Positions 26,083 through 36,108 are shown, counted from the stretch's first letter. The stretch is 54,072 nt of DNA from Bacillota bacterium (GCA_023416695.1 JAEZGY010000080.1:1-54072), one strand, 5' to 3'. Notes: a model not told the origin generated them from the sequence alone. Numbers and translations: made by a program.

Positions 26083-27753
26083 CTAGAACAATCCAGTTAT
26101 CTTTCCATCCTTATTAACATCAATTCCCTCAGCAGCTGGTACTTTTGGAAGCCCAGGCATAGTCATAACGGTACCCGTTATTGCAACAACGAAGCCAGCA
26201 CCTGCAGAAACATAAACTTCTCGGATATTAATAGTAAAGTTAGTAGGACGACCAAGTTTCGTAGCATCATCAGACAAGGAATACTGATTCTTGGCCATAC
26301 AAACAGGGGCATTGGCGTAACCTATCTCTTCTATCTTAGCAATGGCCTTAAGGGCAGCTGGATCATATGTAACGCCTCCAGCACCATAAATCTCTATTGC
26401 TATTTTCTCAATCTTCTCCGTAATGGATAAGGAATCTTCATATAGCGGAGTGAAGTTGCTTTCTCTCTCTTCTAAAGTTTTCATGACACAATGAGCAAGT
26501 TCGATTCCACCTTCTCCTCCCTTTTCCCATACCTCGGATAAGGCAAACTCACAACCTCTTTCTACACAGAAATTCTTAACATATAATAGTTCCGCTTCTG
26601 AATCAGTTAAGAACTTATTTAAAGTAACAACAACTGGAACTTTAAACTTTTGTAGATTCTCAATGTGCTTTTCTAGATTTACGATACCTTTCTTTAAAGC
26701 TTCCAGATTCTCTGCACCCAATTCAGTCTTAGGAACGCCTCCGTTATATTTTAAGGCTCTTACAGTAGCTACAAGGACAACAGCATCTGGTTTAAGACCT
26801 GCCATTCTACACTTAATATCAAAGAATTTCTCGGCTCCAAGATCTGCTCCAAATCCTGCTTCTGTAACCACATAATCTGCTAATTTAAGAGCCATCTTGG
26901 TGGCTCTAACACTATTACAACCATGTGCAATATTAGCAAATGGACCTCCATGTATTATGGCAGGAGTATGTTCAAGCGTTTGAATTAGGTTTGGCTTAAT
27001 TGCATCCTTAAGTAATGCAGCCATAGAACCAACAGCTTTTAGCTGACCAGCGGTAACAGGGTTTCCGTCATAGGTATAAGCTACAATAATATTACTTAAA
27101 CGATTTTTTAAGTCCTCCATATTTTCTGAGAGACATAAAATTGCCATAATCTCAGAGGCTACTGTAATAATGAAGTGGTCCTCTCTAACGACACCATCGG
27201 CCTTTCTTCCTAATCCAACCACTATGTTACGTAACACACGATCATTGATATCAACGCAACGTTTCCACACAATCTGATTTGGGTCTATATTAAGCTCATT
27301 TCCCTGCTGGAGATGGTTATCTAACATAGCTGCTAACAAATTATTTGCTGAAGTAATGGCATGAAAATCTCCAGTAAAATGAAGATTTAAATCTTCCATT
27401 GGAACGACCTGTGCATAGCCACCACCAGCTGCACCACCCTTGATTCCAAAACAAGGCCCTAAGGAAGGTTCTCTTAACGCTATGACAGATTTTTTATCTA
27501 ACTTGCCAAAGGCTTGTCCCAAGCCTACTGTAGTTGTAGTCTTACCTTCTCCTGCTGGAGTAGGATTGATGGCGGTCACTAAAATTAATTTACCATCAGG
27601 ACAATCCTTTATCTCCTCCATTAGTTCATCAGACAACTTAGCTTTATACTTACCATAGTATTCCAAATCCACTTCCTTTATATTAAGCTTCATGGCTACT
27701 TCTTTAATATGGACTAGCTGTGCCTCCTGGGCTATTTCAATATCGGTCTTCAT
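26083..27753 (-). CDS. fhs: Formate-tetrahydrofolate ligase
   Basis: ATP-dependent formylation of tetrahydrofolate, the entry of formate into the one-carbon pool. It is 556 aa. The P-loop TPAGEGKTTTTVGL, the EPSLGPCFGIKGGAAGGG segment and the C-terminal TMPGLPKVPAAE motif are characteristic. Of two in-frame ATGs (27759 and 27753), AGGAGG is 3 nt from the first and 9 nt from the second, so I prefer 27753. It pairs functionally with folD. It is a single-gene unit. Confidence 0.98.
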   Translation of the reverse strand: MKTDIEIAQEAQLVHIKEVAMKLNIKEVDLEYYGKYKAKLSDELMEEIKDCPDGKLILVTAINPTPAGEGKTTTTVGLGQAFGKLDKKSVIALREPSLGPCFGIKGGAAGGGYAQVVPMEDLNLHFTGDFHAITSANNLLAAMLDNHLQQGNELNIDPNQIVWKRCVDINDRVLRNIVVGLGRKADGVVREDHFIITVASEIMAILCLSENMEDLKNRLSNIIVAYTYDGNPVTAGQLKAVGSMAALLKDAIKPNLIQTLEHTPAIIHGGPFANIAHGCNSVRATKMALKLADYVVTEAGFGADLGAEKFFDIKCRMAGLKPDAVVLVATVRALKYNGGVPKTELGAENLEALKKGIVNLEKHIENLQKFKVPVVVTLNKFLTDSEAELLYVKNFCVERGCEFALSEVWEKGGEGGIELAHCVMKTLEERESNFTPLYEDSLSITEKIEKIAIEIYGAGGVTYDPAALKAIAKIEEIGYANAPVCMAKNQYSLSDDATKLGRPTNFTINIREVYVSAGAGFVVAITGTVMTMPGLPKVPAAEGIDVNKDGKITGLF

Positions 27754-27835
27754 GTACATTTGCCTCCTATTTAATCAATTAAATAAAAAATACAATACAT
27801 TTACACTCTTTTCACATTATAGCATTACTTGGTAG

Positions 27836-28708
27836 CTATTGTGAAGAGTTATTAAGGGTTTTAAACACGTATTCCATATAAAGTTGTATTGGATCAATAT
27901 TTGAGCATTCATACAACATTCTAGCGCCAACAACATCCTCAATCTCATTAAAAAGTAGGTTTTCATCCTCATCAAGTATAAAATCAATACCAGCATAATC
28001 CAAGGGGATACAATTCATAATTTGATGCACTTTCTCAATCTCATGTTCATTTAACTGATATAATTCTACCCTTCCTCCTAACGAATAGTTAGAACGAAAG
28101 TCCTTTGTAGCCGTACGAAGAACTGCTCCAATGATATCTTCCCCAATGACATACACTCTAAGGTCTTTCCCTTTACCTTTAATAAATGGTTGAATTACTA
28201 CATCCTCGTTAATCATAATTTTTATTATGGATTCTATTTCTTTAGGCCTATCTGGATTATAACAACATACCTGATTCCCTCCGTGACCATGAACTGCTTT
28301 TATAACTACAGTTTTCTTACAGGTAGATAGATAATCCCTAATCTTTTGATTAGCCACAAAAATAGTGTCTGGCATTGGTATGTGAAAGCCTAATAGATAC
28401 TCGTACGTCTCCCATTTATGATTGCCAATTCGGTTTACTAAGGATTTATTAAAGACACGAATCCCCATAGATTCAAGATGTTTTGCTAATCTATAATCTC
28501 GATTACGATTTATAGCAAAATCTAAATCAGTTAATAACTTACCCTCATAGTCTATAAAAAAGAGATTGTCCCTAATACCATAATTAAGCTCCTCATAGTA
28601 AACAAGGGACAGTGTAATGTCATACTTCTTAGCTTCCTTTAAATAAATAGCAATACCATTTCTATTATAATCTGCAGATTCCTTATCATAAATTAGTATT
28701 CCTTTCAT
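27836..28708 (-). CDS. RimK-like ATP-grasp ligase, second of an adjacent pair
   Basis: 290 aa. An N-terminal pre-ATP-grasp domain is followed by the ATP-grasp core with VIKAVHGHGGNQV (phosphate-binding loop), VIQPFIKGKGKDLRVYVIG and GIDFILDED. The metal-binding end is FNEIEDVVG: Glu255 is kept, but the usual Asn two residues later is Glu257. Family members join a carboxylate to an amine via acyl-phosphate; the substrate here is unknown. The ATG follows directly on the TAA of the upstream paralogue, which argues for coupled translation and perhaps a heteromeric enzyme. Confidence 0.87.
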   Translation of the reverse strand: MKGILIYDKESADYNRNGIAIYLKEAKKYDITLSLVYYEELNYGIRDNLFFIDYEGKLLTDLDFAINRNRDYRLAKHLESMGIRVFNKSLVNRIGNHKWETYEYLLGFHIPMPDTIFVANQKIRDYLSTCKKTVVIKAVHGHGGNQVCCYNPDRPKEIESIIKIMINEDVVIQPFIKGKGKDLRVYVIGEDIIGAVLRTATKDFRSNYSLGGRVELYQLNEHEIEKVHQIMNCIPLDYAGIDFILDEDENLLFNEIEDVVGARMLYECSNIDPIQLYMEYVFKTLNNSSQ

Positions 28709-29611
28709 TTAGCCATCTCTTCTTTCTATGAGTTTTGATTTAATATGCAAAATGATACACTCTGCTACATTTATATTTGTACAATCATAGATATTACGAA
28801 AATGAGCATTGGAGTTGACCTCACAAACCAAAGGCTCACCATCTGGACCAAACAGTAAATCTACTCCTCCGAACTCTAATCCAAGCGCTTTTACACACTG
28901 TATTGCAAGGTCTTGTTCCTTCTTCGTTGGTTCATAGCAACACATCCTTCCACCCAGGGTAAGATTAGCCCTAAAATCTTCAGAGTCTGAAGACCTCATC
29001 ATACTCGCCACTACCTTATCTCCAACCACTTGAATCCTTATGTCTCTACCAGAACTAGTAGCAATATATTCTTGAAATAACATAGGTTTAGGAGCAGATT
29101 TCTTTAACAACTCTATTAACTCTACCTTACTATGAACTAGATAGACTTGCCACCCAAAGGAACCGAAACACTCCTTTACCACCATAGGATAGCCAAGACA
29201 TTCTTCTACTGACTCTATAAAATCAAAGTCCTTATACCCAATTTGTTCATAAGTCTTAGGGGCTAAAATTGTTTTTGGCATTGGCAGGTTGAATTTACTT
29301 AGCTGTAAATACGTATATCCCTTATCATCACACATTTCAATACTTTTAGAATCATTAAATAAAGGTAGCTCTAAATTCTCTAGTATTTGGGCGAGGCGAA
29401 TATCCTTATCCCAAAACAGAATAAAATCCACCTGTTCCTCTTCCTTTAGTTGCTTAACATCATGGAGAAGAAGCTCTGCATTAGTCTTTACTGTTAACTT
29501 TACACCATATTTCTTACTAGCTTCTTGAAACCATTCATATAGTTCACTGTATTTGTTTGAGTTTAGAAAATGGTTTATAACTAACCAACCATATAAAATC
29601 TTTGCTTCCAT
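28709..29611 (-). CDS. RimK-like ATP-grasp ligase, first of an adjacent pair
   Basis: 300 aa. It has the same layout as its downstream neighbour: MVVKECFGSFGWQVYLV loop, LFQEYIATSSGRDIRIQVVG, GVDLLFGPDG, and a complete metal motif CEVNSNAHF (Glu264, Asn266, Asn268). The two proteins also share an I/L-Y-E/D-C-S/T-N-I-D/N tail, so they arose by duplication. The ATG has AAGGAAGG upstream. No short precursor-peptide ORF or transporter lies nearby. Possible roles are peptide or amino-acid ligation to a small molecule, polymer or protein. Family membership is firm; the substrate is not. Confidence 0.88.
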   Translation of the reverse strand: MEAKILYGWLVINHFLNSNKYSELYEWFQEASKKYGVKLTVKTNAELLLHDVKQLKEEEQVDFILFWDKDIRLAQILENLELPLFNDSKSIEMCDDKGYTYLQLSKFNLPMPKTILAPKTYEQIGYKDFDFIESVEECLGYPMVVKECFGSFGWQVYLVHSKVELIELLKKSAPKPMLFQEYIATSSGRDIRIQVVGDKVVASMMRSSDSEDFRANLTLGGRMCCYEPTKKEQDLAIQCVKALGLEFGGVDLLFGPDGEPLVCEVNSNAHFRNIYDCTNINVAECIILHIKSKLIERRDG

Positions 29612-29652
29612 AAGCTTCCTTCCTTACATAAGAGTCTTATATTCATAATGCA

Positions 29653-29691
29653 CTAACGAGAGAAACACGAATCTCGTGTTTCTCTCGTTAG
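29653..29691 (-). terminator. Perfect 18-bp hairpin after ftsK
   Basis: CTAACGAGAGAAACACGA and its exact complement enclose a 3-nt loop, starting at the base next to the ftsK stop codon. No T-run follows, so termination may be inefficient and the ATP-grasp genes may be read from ftsK. Confidence 0.55.
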
Positions 29692-32406
29692 CTATACATA
29701 TTCTTCAATAAACTGTTCAAATTCTTCCATAGACATTACAATCTTACGTGGTTTTGTACCTTCTTCAGGTCCAACTACACCTGCCTCACAAAGCTGATCC
29801 ATAATTCTTGCAGCACGGTTAAATCCAATTTTAAACACTCTTTGTAACATACCAATGCTTGCTTTATCTTTTTCAATAATAAACTTACCACATTCCACAA
29901 AATACTCATCAAATTCATTATCTTTACTTGGTACAGAAGAATCCATAGTAACACTTGTAATTTTACTTTCTAATTCAGGGTTAATATCTTTACCATCATT
30001 TTGTGAAGATAAAAATTCAACAACTGAGCTGACTTCCTTATCAGACACAAAGGCACCCTGAATACGAACTGGCTTTGGATAGCCAGATGGAAAAAACAAC
30101 ATATCACCCTTACCTAGCAATTTCTCAGCACCCGAACCATCTAATATGGTTCTAGAATCAATTGCTGAAGACACAGAGAATGCAATTCTAGATGGAATGT
30201 TTGCCTTAATCAAACCAGTAATAACATTAACACTAGGTCGTTGAGTTGCAATAATCAAATGTAAACCTGCTGCACGAGCCATCTGAGCTAAACGACAAAT
30301 GGCATCCTCTACTTCTCCTGGTGCTACCATCATGAGGTCAGCAAGCTCGTCTATGATAATAACAATCTGTGGCATCTTTTGATAATTAGGATCGTTATTC
30401 TTATCTACAGTTGCTATCTTCTTGTTATAGCCTTTAATATCACGAACACCTAAATCAGCAAACTTCTTATACCGGTCGGTCATCTCAGCAACTGCCCAAT
30501 TTAAGGCAGCACTTGCCTTCTTTGGATCTGTCACAACAGGGATTAATAGATGTGGAATCCCGTTATATACACTTAATTCTACAACCTTAGGATCTACCAT
30601 AATTAGCTTTACATCATCAGGGTTTGCTTTATATAAGATACTCATAATTAACGTATTAATACAAACGGATTTACCAGAACCTGTTGCACCTGCAATAAGT
30701 AAATGTGGCATCTTAGCAATATCAGTAACAACTGTTTGTCCACCAATATCTTTCCCTACAGCAAAAGCAATATCAGATTGATGTGTTTTAAATTCTTCAC
30801 TTTCAATCAATTCTCTAAAGGTTACCATACTATTCATCTTATTAGGAACCTCTATACCAACAGCCGCTTTCCCTGGGATTGGAGCCTCAATTCTTACATC
30901 AGCCGCAGCCAAATTAAGTTTTATGTCATCTGCAAGATTAGTGATACGACTTACTTTAACACCTTGCTCAGGTTGTAATTCATATCTAGTAACGGCAGGA
31001 CCACAACTAACATTGGTAATGGTTACTCTTACTCCAAAGCTTTCCAAAGTAGACTGTAGCTTTATAGCTGTTTCTTTAAGTTCGCGATCGGATACTCCCT
31101 TATTGCCACCCTTAGGTCTAACTAATAGATTGATAGGTGGATACACATATTCCTTTTTCAACTCTTCATGAGCAATATGAATATCTAAGATCTCAATGGA
31201 ACTTTGGGAATTATTAGTTTTTACAGATTCATGTTTAACAGGTTCATTTGGCTTACTATCGTTTCCTTTATTCTCGTTAGATAACTCTTTGGATGTTAAA
31301 ACATCTAAAGGTTCTGAAAATAAGCTAAAAGCTTCTGATGGATTTTGCATTTCATCAAACTCTACTACTTCATCAAAACCAGATAATGAGCTATCCTCGT
31401 CTGTAACGATGCGATTCATAAACTTATTGCGAAGCTCCTTTTCAAATACCTCTTCCTCTTTAGAAAATGGTACCTCTGTACTTGCATTAGAAGGGTTAGC
31501 ACGTTGAATCAAGAAGTCAGGAATGATACTTTTCTTATCCTTCTCTTCCATACCATTACTTTCTTCCTCCTTTATCCCCTCGTTTTCTAATCTAGACTCA
31601 CGTTGAAAGGTAAAGGTCTTAGCTTTTCTTCTAGGATGCCTACCTGTATTTAACACTTTAGTTTCTCGTTCATCATGATAAGTATTATAGTCTTCTTCCA
31701 CGTATTCCATTTCTTCTCTTCTTCTTTCCATCATAACCTGGAAACGATTCCGACTACTTCTTCCAATGGAAGTAAATAAGTAAAATTCCGTAATGAACAT
31801 CGATAAAATAATTAATAATGCGATAATCACAACATAGGCACCAATCTTGCCAACAAAATGACAAAGTGAAGTACTTATAGCACTTCCTATAATACCACCA
31901 CCACTATAGGATTTAGCGCATTCGCTATAAGCATTGGCTATTTTAGGTAACTCAGTTTGCGGGTTTGCAATTAATTGTAACAGACCACATAATACAAGTA
32001 ATATACTAACAGCACTTATAATTTTTCTTCTTGCAACCTTATTCCCCCGATTGGATATACCAAAGGCAACAAGGAAGAACAAGACAAAGGGAAATACATA
32101 CGCTAAAAAACCGATTAACCCAAAGGATACACTATTAACGACATCACTTAAGGAGCCACCCAAATTAAGATTGCTTAGTACAAGCAGAATAGAAAATACT
32201 GCTGTAACAATTAACATAATTTCATCTGAAAATGGACTTGACTCTTTTCTTTTTGCAGTATTACCTCTTGATTGTCCTGAGGTTCTGGATACATTGGATG
32301 ATCTTTTAGAAGTATTTCCTCCGGTAGTTGCTCTACTTTTAGATTTGGTACCAGATGAACTACGACTTGGGCTTTTCTTTCTTTGACTGACACTACTTTG
32401 AGCCAT
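29692..32406 (-). CDS. ftsK: DNA translocase FtsK/SpoIIIE
   Basis: 904 aa septal DNA pump. It has a Ser/Lys-rich N-terminal tail, four membrane helices (between about 63 and 215), a charged linker (about 220-425), then the RecA-like motor with Walker A GATGSGKSV and Walker B VIIIDELADLMMV. It ends in a winged-helix gamma domain (about 840-904) that reads polar DNA sequences. It moves chromosome ends, and in spore formers the forespore chromosome, across the septum. Its upstream neighbour is tepA, as next to Bacillus spoIIIE. Confidence 0.97.
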   Translation of the reverse strand: MAQSSVSQRKKSPSRSSSGTKSKSRATTGGNTSKRSSNVSRTSGQSRGNTAKRKESSPFSDEIMLIVTAVFSILLVLSNLNLGGSLSDVVNSVSFGLIGFLAYVFPFVLFFLVAFGISNRGNKVARRKIISAVSILLVLCGLLQLIANPQTELPKIANAYSECAKSYSGGGIIGSAISTSLCHFVGKIGAYVVIIALLIILSMFITEFYLFTSIGRSSRNRFQVMMERRREEMEYVEEDYNTYHDERETKVLNTGRHPRRKAKTFTFQRESRLENEGIKEEESNGMEEKDKKSIIPDFLIQRANPSNASTEVPFSKEEEVFEKELRNKFMNRIVTDEDSSLSGFDEVVEFDEMQNPSEAFSLFSEPLDVLTSKELSNENKGNDSKPNEPVKHESVKTNNSQSSIEILDIHIAHEELKKEYVYPPINLLVRPKGGNKGVSDRELKETAIKLQSTLESFGVRVTITNVSCGPAVTRYELQPEQGVKVSRITNLADDIKLNLAAADVRIEAPIPGKAAVGIEVPNKMNSMVTFRELIESEEFKTHQSDIAFAVGKDIGGQTVVTDIAKMPHLLIAGATGSGKSVCINTLIMSILYKANPDDVKLIMVDPKVVELSVYNGIPHLLIPVVTDPKKASAALNWAVAEMTDRYKKFADLGVRDIKGYNKKIATVDKNNDPNYQKMPQIVIIIDELADLMMVAPGEVEDAICRLAQMARAAGLHLIIATQRPSVNVITGLIKANIPSRIAFSVSSAIDSRTILDGSGAEKLLGKGDMLFFPSGYPKPVRIQGAFVSDKEVSSVVEFLSSQNDGKDINPELESKITSVTMDSSVPSKDNEFDEYFVECGKFIIEKDKASIGMLQRVFKIGFNRAARIMDQLCEAGVVGPEEGTKPRKIVMSMEEFEQFIEEYV

Positions 32407-32544
32407 CCGATAACCCTCCTTACCTGTTTCTTAAATACAAATAGATTCATATGGAAATGTCCATTATGAATCTATTCTATTATACCTTTATTTTTTTTAT
32501 GTTGCAACAGTTTAAAGGAAGCTTTTCGAACGTTCTTTCGATAA

Positions 32545-33360
32545 TTATCTGCTTTTCTTGTTCTCTTTAATCATTTCATTTAGCTTATTTAATGCTTTAT
32601 CAATTCCACCTACTTCATCTATGATTCCGTGCCCTACTGCATCACTTCCAACCAAGATAGAACCTACATCCTTAACTAGCTGTTTTGTATTAAGCATTAA
32701 CTTCTTTACTTGTTCATACTCTATATTTGAATGATCTACAATAAAGGATAAAATTCTATCCTGAATCTTCTCAATATATTCATAAGTTTGTGTAACACCA
32801 ATCACTGTACCATTCATTCGAACAGGATGTACTATCATGGTTGCTGTTGGTACAATAAAGCTGTATTTTGTAGAAACAGCTAAAGGTACTCCTATGGAAT
32901 GACTACCTCCTAGAACAAGAGAAACTGTTGGTTTACTTAGAGAAGCAATCATTTCGGCAATAGCAAGTCCTGCTTCCACATCACCACCTACTGTGTTTAA
33001 CAGAAGTAACAAACCATCTATCTCATCACTATCCTCAATAGATGCTAGTTGTGGTAATACATGCTCATATTTAGTTGTTTTGTTTTGCTGTGGAAGACAT
33101 TCATGGCCTTCAATTTCTCCAATAATCGTCATTAAGTGAATTCTATTTTTGTTACTATTCTTATCTAATGTAGTTTGACCAGTATCAGCTATTCTGTCTT
33201 CTTTTGTTTTCTGGGCTTCCTCTTTGTTTTTTTCTCCTTCTGGTGTCAGTTTTTGAAGAGGATCCTTATATAATCCAGAATCCGGATTTTTTTTGGGTGT
33301 TCTGTTTTTTCCTGTCTGTTTAGGCTTCACATCTAAGGGCTGATTATCAAATAAATTCAT
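32545..33360 (-). CDS. tepA: ClpP-family serine protease TepA
   Basis: 271 aa. After a charged N-terminal region of about 80 residues comes a ClpP/crotonase fold with LLLLNTVGGDVEAGLAI (oxyanion region), the nucleophile Ser in LGGSHSIGVPLAV and the catalytic His in IVHPVRMNG. It is related to the Bacillus translocation-enhancing protein TepA/YmfB. The position directly before ftsK/spoIIIE is conserved with Bacillus and supports the assignment. AGGAG precedes the ATG. Confidence 0.92.
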   Translation of the reverse strand: MNLFDNQPLDVKPKQTGKNRTPKKNPDSGLYKDPLQKLTPEGEKNKEEAQKTKEDRIADTGQTTLDKNSNKNRIHLMTIIGEIEGHECLPQQNKTTKYEHVLPQLASIEDSDEIDGLLLLLNTVGGDVEAGLAIAEMIASLSKPTVSLVLGGSHSIGVPLAVSTKYSFIVPTATMIVHPVRMNGTVIGVTQTYEYIEKIQDRILSFIVDHSNIEYEQVKKLMLNTKQLVKDVGSILVGSDAVGHGIIDEVGGIDKALNKLNEMIKENKKSR

Positions 33361-33442
33361 AATTCTCCTTCTCTCATAAATAGTCGTAATTTAGTATGCG
33401 ACGAAGGCTTAAATTTATACTCCTTAAATCAAAAGAGTCTAT

Positions 33443-33484
33443 AAAAAATGCTGTATTAAAATGTTTTCCTTCTAATACAGCATT
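33443..33484 (-). terminator. Terminator of the M16-metY operon
   Basis: AATGCTGTATTA and TAATACAGCATT pair on the minus strand; TTTTTTATAG follows. It lies 6 bp after the sulfhydrylase gene stop. Confidence 0.85.
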
Positions 33485-33490
33485 CTACAT

Positions 33491-34768
33491 TTATTTTATT
33501 GCTTCTAATGCTTGCTTAATATCGTTTAAAATATCCTCTATGTATTCTAATCCGATGGACATTCTAATCATATCTGCCTTAACTCCACACTCTTCTAACT
33601 GTTCATCTGTAAGCTGTCTATGGGTAGTACTTGCCGGATGCAGAACAGAGGTTCTGGCATCTGCCACATGGACAACGATAGCTGCTAGTTTTAACGAATC
33701 CATAAATTTGGTAGCAGCTTCTCTTCCACCCTTTAAACCAAAGCTAATCACTCCGCTTGTACCGTTTGGCATATACTTAGTCGCCAAGGCATAGTATGGG
33801 CTACTTTCTAATCCCGGATAATTCACCCAAGCAACTTGTTCGTTATTCTCTAAAAATCTTGCCACCTTAATTGCATTCTCACAATGACGTTCCATTCTTA
33901 AGTGCAAGGTTTCCAAACCAAGATTTAATAAAAATGCGTTGTTTGGAGCAGGCGTCATTCCAAGATCCCTCATTAGTTGTACTCTCGCTTTCAAAATAAA
34001 AGCAGCTCTCCCCATGGCTTTTGTATAAACAATGCCATGATAAGAATCATCTGGTTCGTTAAAGCCAGGGAATTTCTCTGAAGTCCAGTCGAAATTACCA
34101 CTGTCTACAATCACTCCACCTAAAGCTACCGCATGACCATCCATATATTTTGAAGTGGAATGTACCACAATATCTGCTCCAAATTCAAATGGTCTACAAT
34201 TTACTGGTGTTGCAAAGGTATTATCTATAATTAATGGTATCTTATGTTTATGAGCAACTTCGGCAAACATCCCTATATCAACTACTACCAAAGCTGGATT
34301 TGCTAAAGTCTCTGCAAAGATACATTTCGTATTTTCTCTTACTAATCCATCTAATTCTTCTTTTGTAATATCAGGGGATACCAATTCTACCTCTATACCA
34401 AGCTTCTTTAAAGTAACGGTAAATAAATTTACCGTTCCACCATAGATGGCACTAGAGGAGATGACATGATCACCCTGACCACAGATATTAAGTATGGTTA
34501 AGGTTACTGCAGCCTGGCCAGATGAGGTACATAAAGCACCAATGCCACCTTCAAGCTGGGCTATCTTCTGTTCTACACAATCCACAGTAGGATTAGCAAG
34601 TCTTGTGTAGAAAAAGCCATCCTCTTTCAAATCAAACAATTTTCCTACATGTTCACTGGAATCGTATTTATATGTAGTGCTCTGGTAAATGGGAAGAACT
34701 CTAGGTTCCCCATTTTCAGGCTGGTATCCACCTTGGATACAAGTTGTGTTAATATGATATTGATTCAT
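33491..34768 (-). CDS. metY: O-acetylhomoserine sulfhydrylase-type PLP enzyme
   Basis: Cys/Met-metabolism PLP family, 425 aa. It probably makes homocysteine from O-acetylhomoserine and sulfide. TSSGQAAVTL contacts the cofactor, and the PLP-lysine is in VHSTSKYMDGH. The length and the GGVIVDSGNFDW segment fit MetY rather than the shorter MetB/MetC enzymes (about 380 aa). The ORF can start at a GTG (34777), but the AAAGGG ribosome site fits the ATG at 34768 better. It follows the M16 peptidase gene by 25 bp. No S-box or T-box leader is possible in that short gap. Confidence 0.92.
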   Translation of the reverse strand: MNQYHINTTCIQGGYQPENGEPRVLPIYQSTTYKYDSSEHVGKLFDLKEDGFFYTRLANPTVDCVEQKIAQLEGGIGALCTSSGQAAVTLTILNICGQGDHVISSSAIYGGTVNLFTVTLKKLGIEVELVSPDITKEELDGLVRENTKCIFAETLANPALVVVDIGMFAEVAHKHKIPLIIDNTFATPVNCRPFEFGADIVVHSTSKYMDGHAVALGGVIVDSGNFDWTSEKFPGFNEPDDSYHGIVYTKAMGRAAFILKARVQLMRDLGMTPAPNNAFLLNLGLETLHLRMERHCENAIKVARFLENNEQVAWVNYPGLESSPYYALATKYMPNGTSGVISFGLKGGREAATKFMDSLKLAAIVVHVADARTSVLHPASTTHRQLTDEQLEECGVKADMIRMSIGLEYIEDILNDIKQALEAIK

Positions 34769-34793
34769 CCAATTCACCCTTTCTAAAGAATAA

Positions 34794-36083
34794 CTATACT
34801 TTCCTCAATTTTATATTATTATACTTCTTCCAATTTGTTTCTATATGTTCTTTTTCTAAACCACTAATATTTCCGATTAAGCACATACTGAATCGATTCG
34901 TAGTGAAATACTTTCTAATATATGCATTAGCACTCTCTATGGTAATCATGTTTACCTGCTCCATGATTTCTGATATGGATTCAATCGGCTCATGATATAA
35001 TAAAGCTTTACCATTGTAGTTCATGCGGTTACGGCTACTTTCATTACTAATGATAAACTCCGTATTCATCTGTTCTTTGGCTCGATTCAATTCTTCTTCC
35101 CCAATACCTTTTCTTCGAAACTCTTCTATAATTTCTATAATTGTATCAAATACTTTATGGGCATTAGAAGGATTAAGGGTAACATCAATTTGGAAAAGTC
35201 CAGCCTTGTTATATGGACTAGCATAAGAAAATACAGAATAAGCTAGACCTAATTCCTCCCTTACCTTTTGAAACAGTATGGAACTATCACTTCCTCCAAA
35301 AATGGAATTCACTATAGACATAATATATTTTTCATCTGAGTTTGAACTAACTGCATCAAAAGCTAAATTCATATGCACCTGTTCAATATCTTTATTTCTT
35401 GTAATAAATGTCTTATGGAAACGTGGTTTCGTAAAATTAGATGGAGTATCGGTATTTAAAACACCACCAAAGTGTTCTTCCAGTGCCGCTACTATTCTCT
35501 CCTCGTCATAGTGACCAGCAATGGATATTACCATGTTTTCTGCCACATAATACTGTTTCATAAATTCTAAAATATCTTCTCTAGTAAAGGCTTCCACCTT
35601 TTTCTTGGATCCAGATATGATAAAACCAAGGGGATGATTCTTCCAAACCTCTTTTTGCAAAAGCTCGTGAACCAAATCATCTGGAGAATCGTCATACATG
35701 TCGATTTCTTCAATTATAACACCCTTCTCCTTCTCTAAATCTTCCTCGGATATAAGAGAATTACATATCATATCACTAAGTAACTCAATGGCATTATTAA
35801 TATGATAATCCAATGTAGTAATGTAATAGGAAGTACACTCCTTGCTAGTGTATGCATTTAAATTGCCACCAAGCATAGCACATTCATCCGCTAACTTCTT
35901 CGCACTACGATTTTTTGTCCCTTTAAACAACATATGCTCAATAACGTGAGCAATACCATTGTTTTCTTTCGATTCATTGGCAGAACCAACCCTTACAAAA
36001 ACACCGAGAGATACACTTCTTAAGTAATCCATATCCTCTAATACCACTGTTATTCCATTACTTAATTTCTTAATGCGAACCAT
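34794..36083 (-). CDS. M16 family zinc peptidase (MlpA/YmxG-like)
   Basis: 429 aa. The inverted zinc motif HVIEHMLFKGT (HxxEH) lies near residue 45, with the downstream Glu in the KEKGVIIEEIDMYDD segment. Length and single-domain pair layout match the processing-peptidase-like proteins encoded after pnp in many Firmicutes (Bacillus pnpA-ylxY-mlpA). The function in those bacteria is not well defined. It lies 86 bp after pnp, beyond a terminator, and is likely in an operon with metY. Confidence 0.94.
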   Translation of the reverse strand: MVRIKKLSNGITVVLEDMDYLRSVSLGVFVRVGSANESKENNGIAHVIEHMLFKGTKNRSAKKLADECAMLGGNLNAYTSKECTSYYITTLDYHINNAIELLSDMICNSLISEEDLEKEKGVIIEEIDMYDDSPDDLVHELLQKEVWKNHPLGFIISGSKKKVEAFTREDILEFMKQYYVAENMVISIAGHYDEERIVAALEEHFGGVLNTDTPSNFTKPRFHKTFITRNKDIEQVHMNLAFDAVSSNSDEKYIMSIVNSIFGGSDSSILFQKVREELGLAYSVFSYASPYNKAGLFQIDVTLNPSNAHKVFDTIIEIIEEFRRKGIGEEELNRAKEQMNTEFIISNESSRNRMNYNGKALLYHEPIESISEIMEQVNMITIESANAYIRKYFTTNRFSMCLIGNISGLEKEHIETNWKKYNNIKLRKV

Positions 36084-36108
36084 ACATTACAATACCTTTC
36101 TTTACATT

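Noticed and set aside
26008..26430. 140-aa plus-strand ORF
   Set aside because: It crosses the pyrI terminator and lies antisense to fhs; composition is non-protein-like.
31934..32386. 150-aa plus-strand ORF opposite ftsK
   Set aside because: Antisense shadow of the FtsK membrane region; no ribosome site or promoter.
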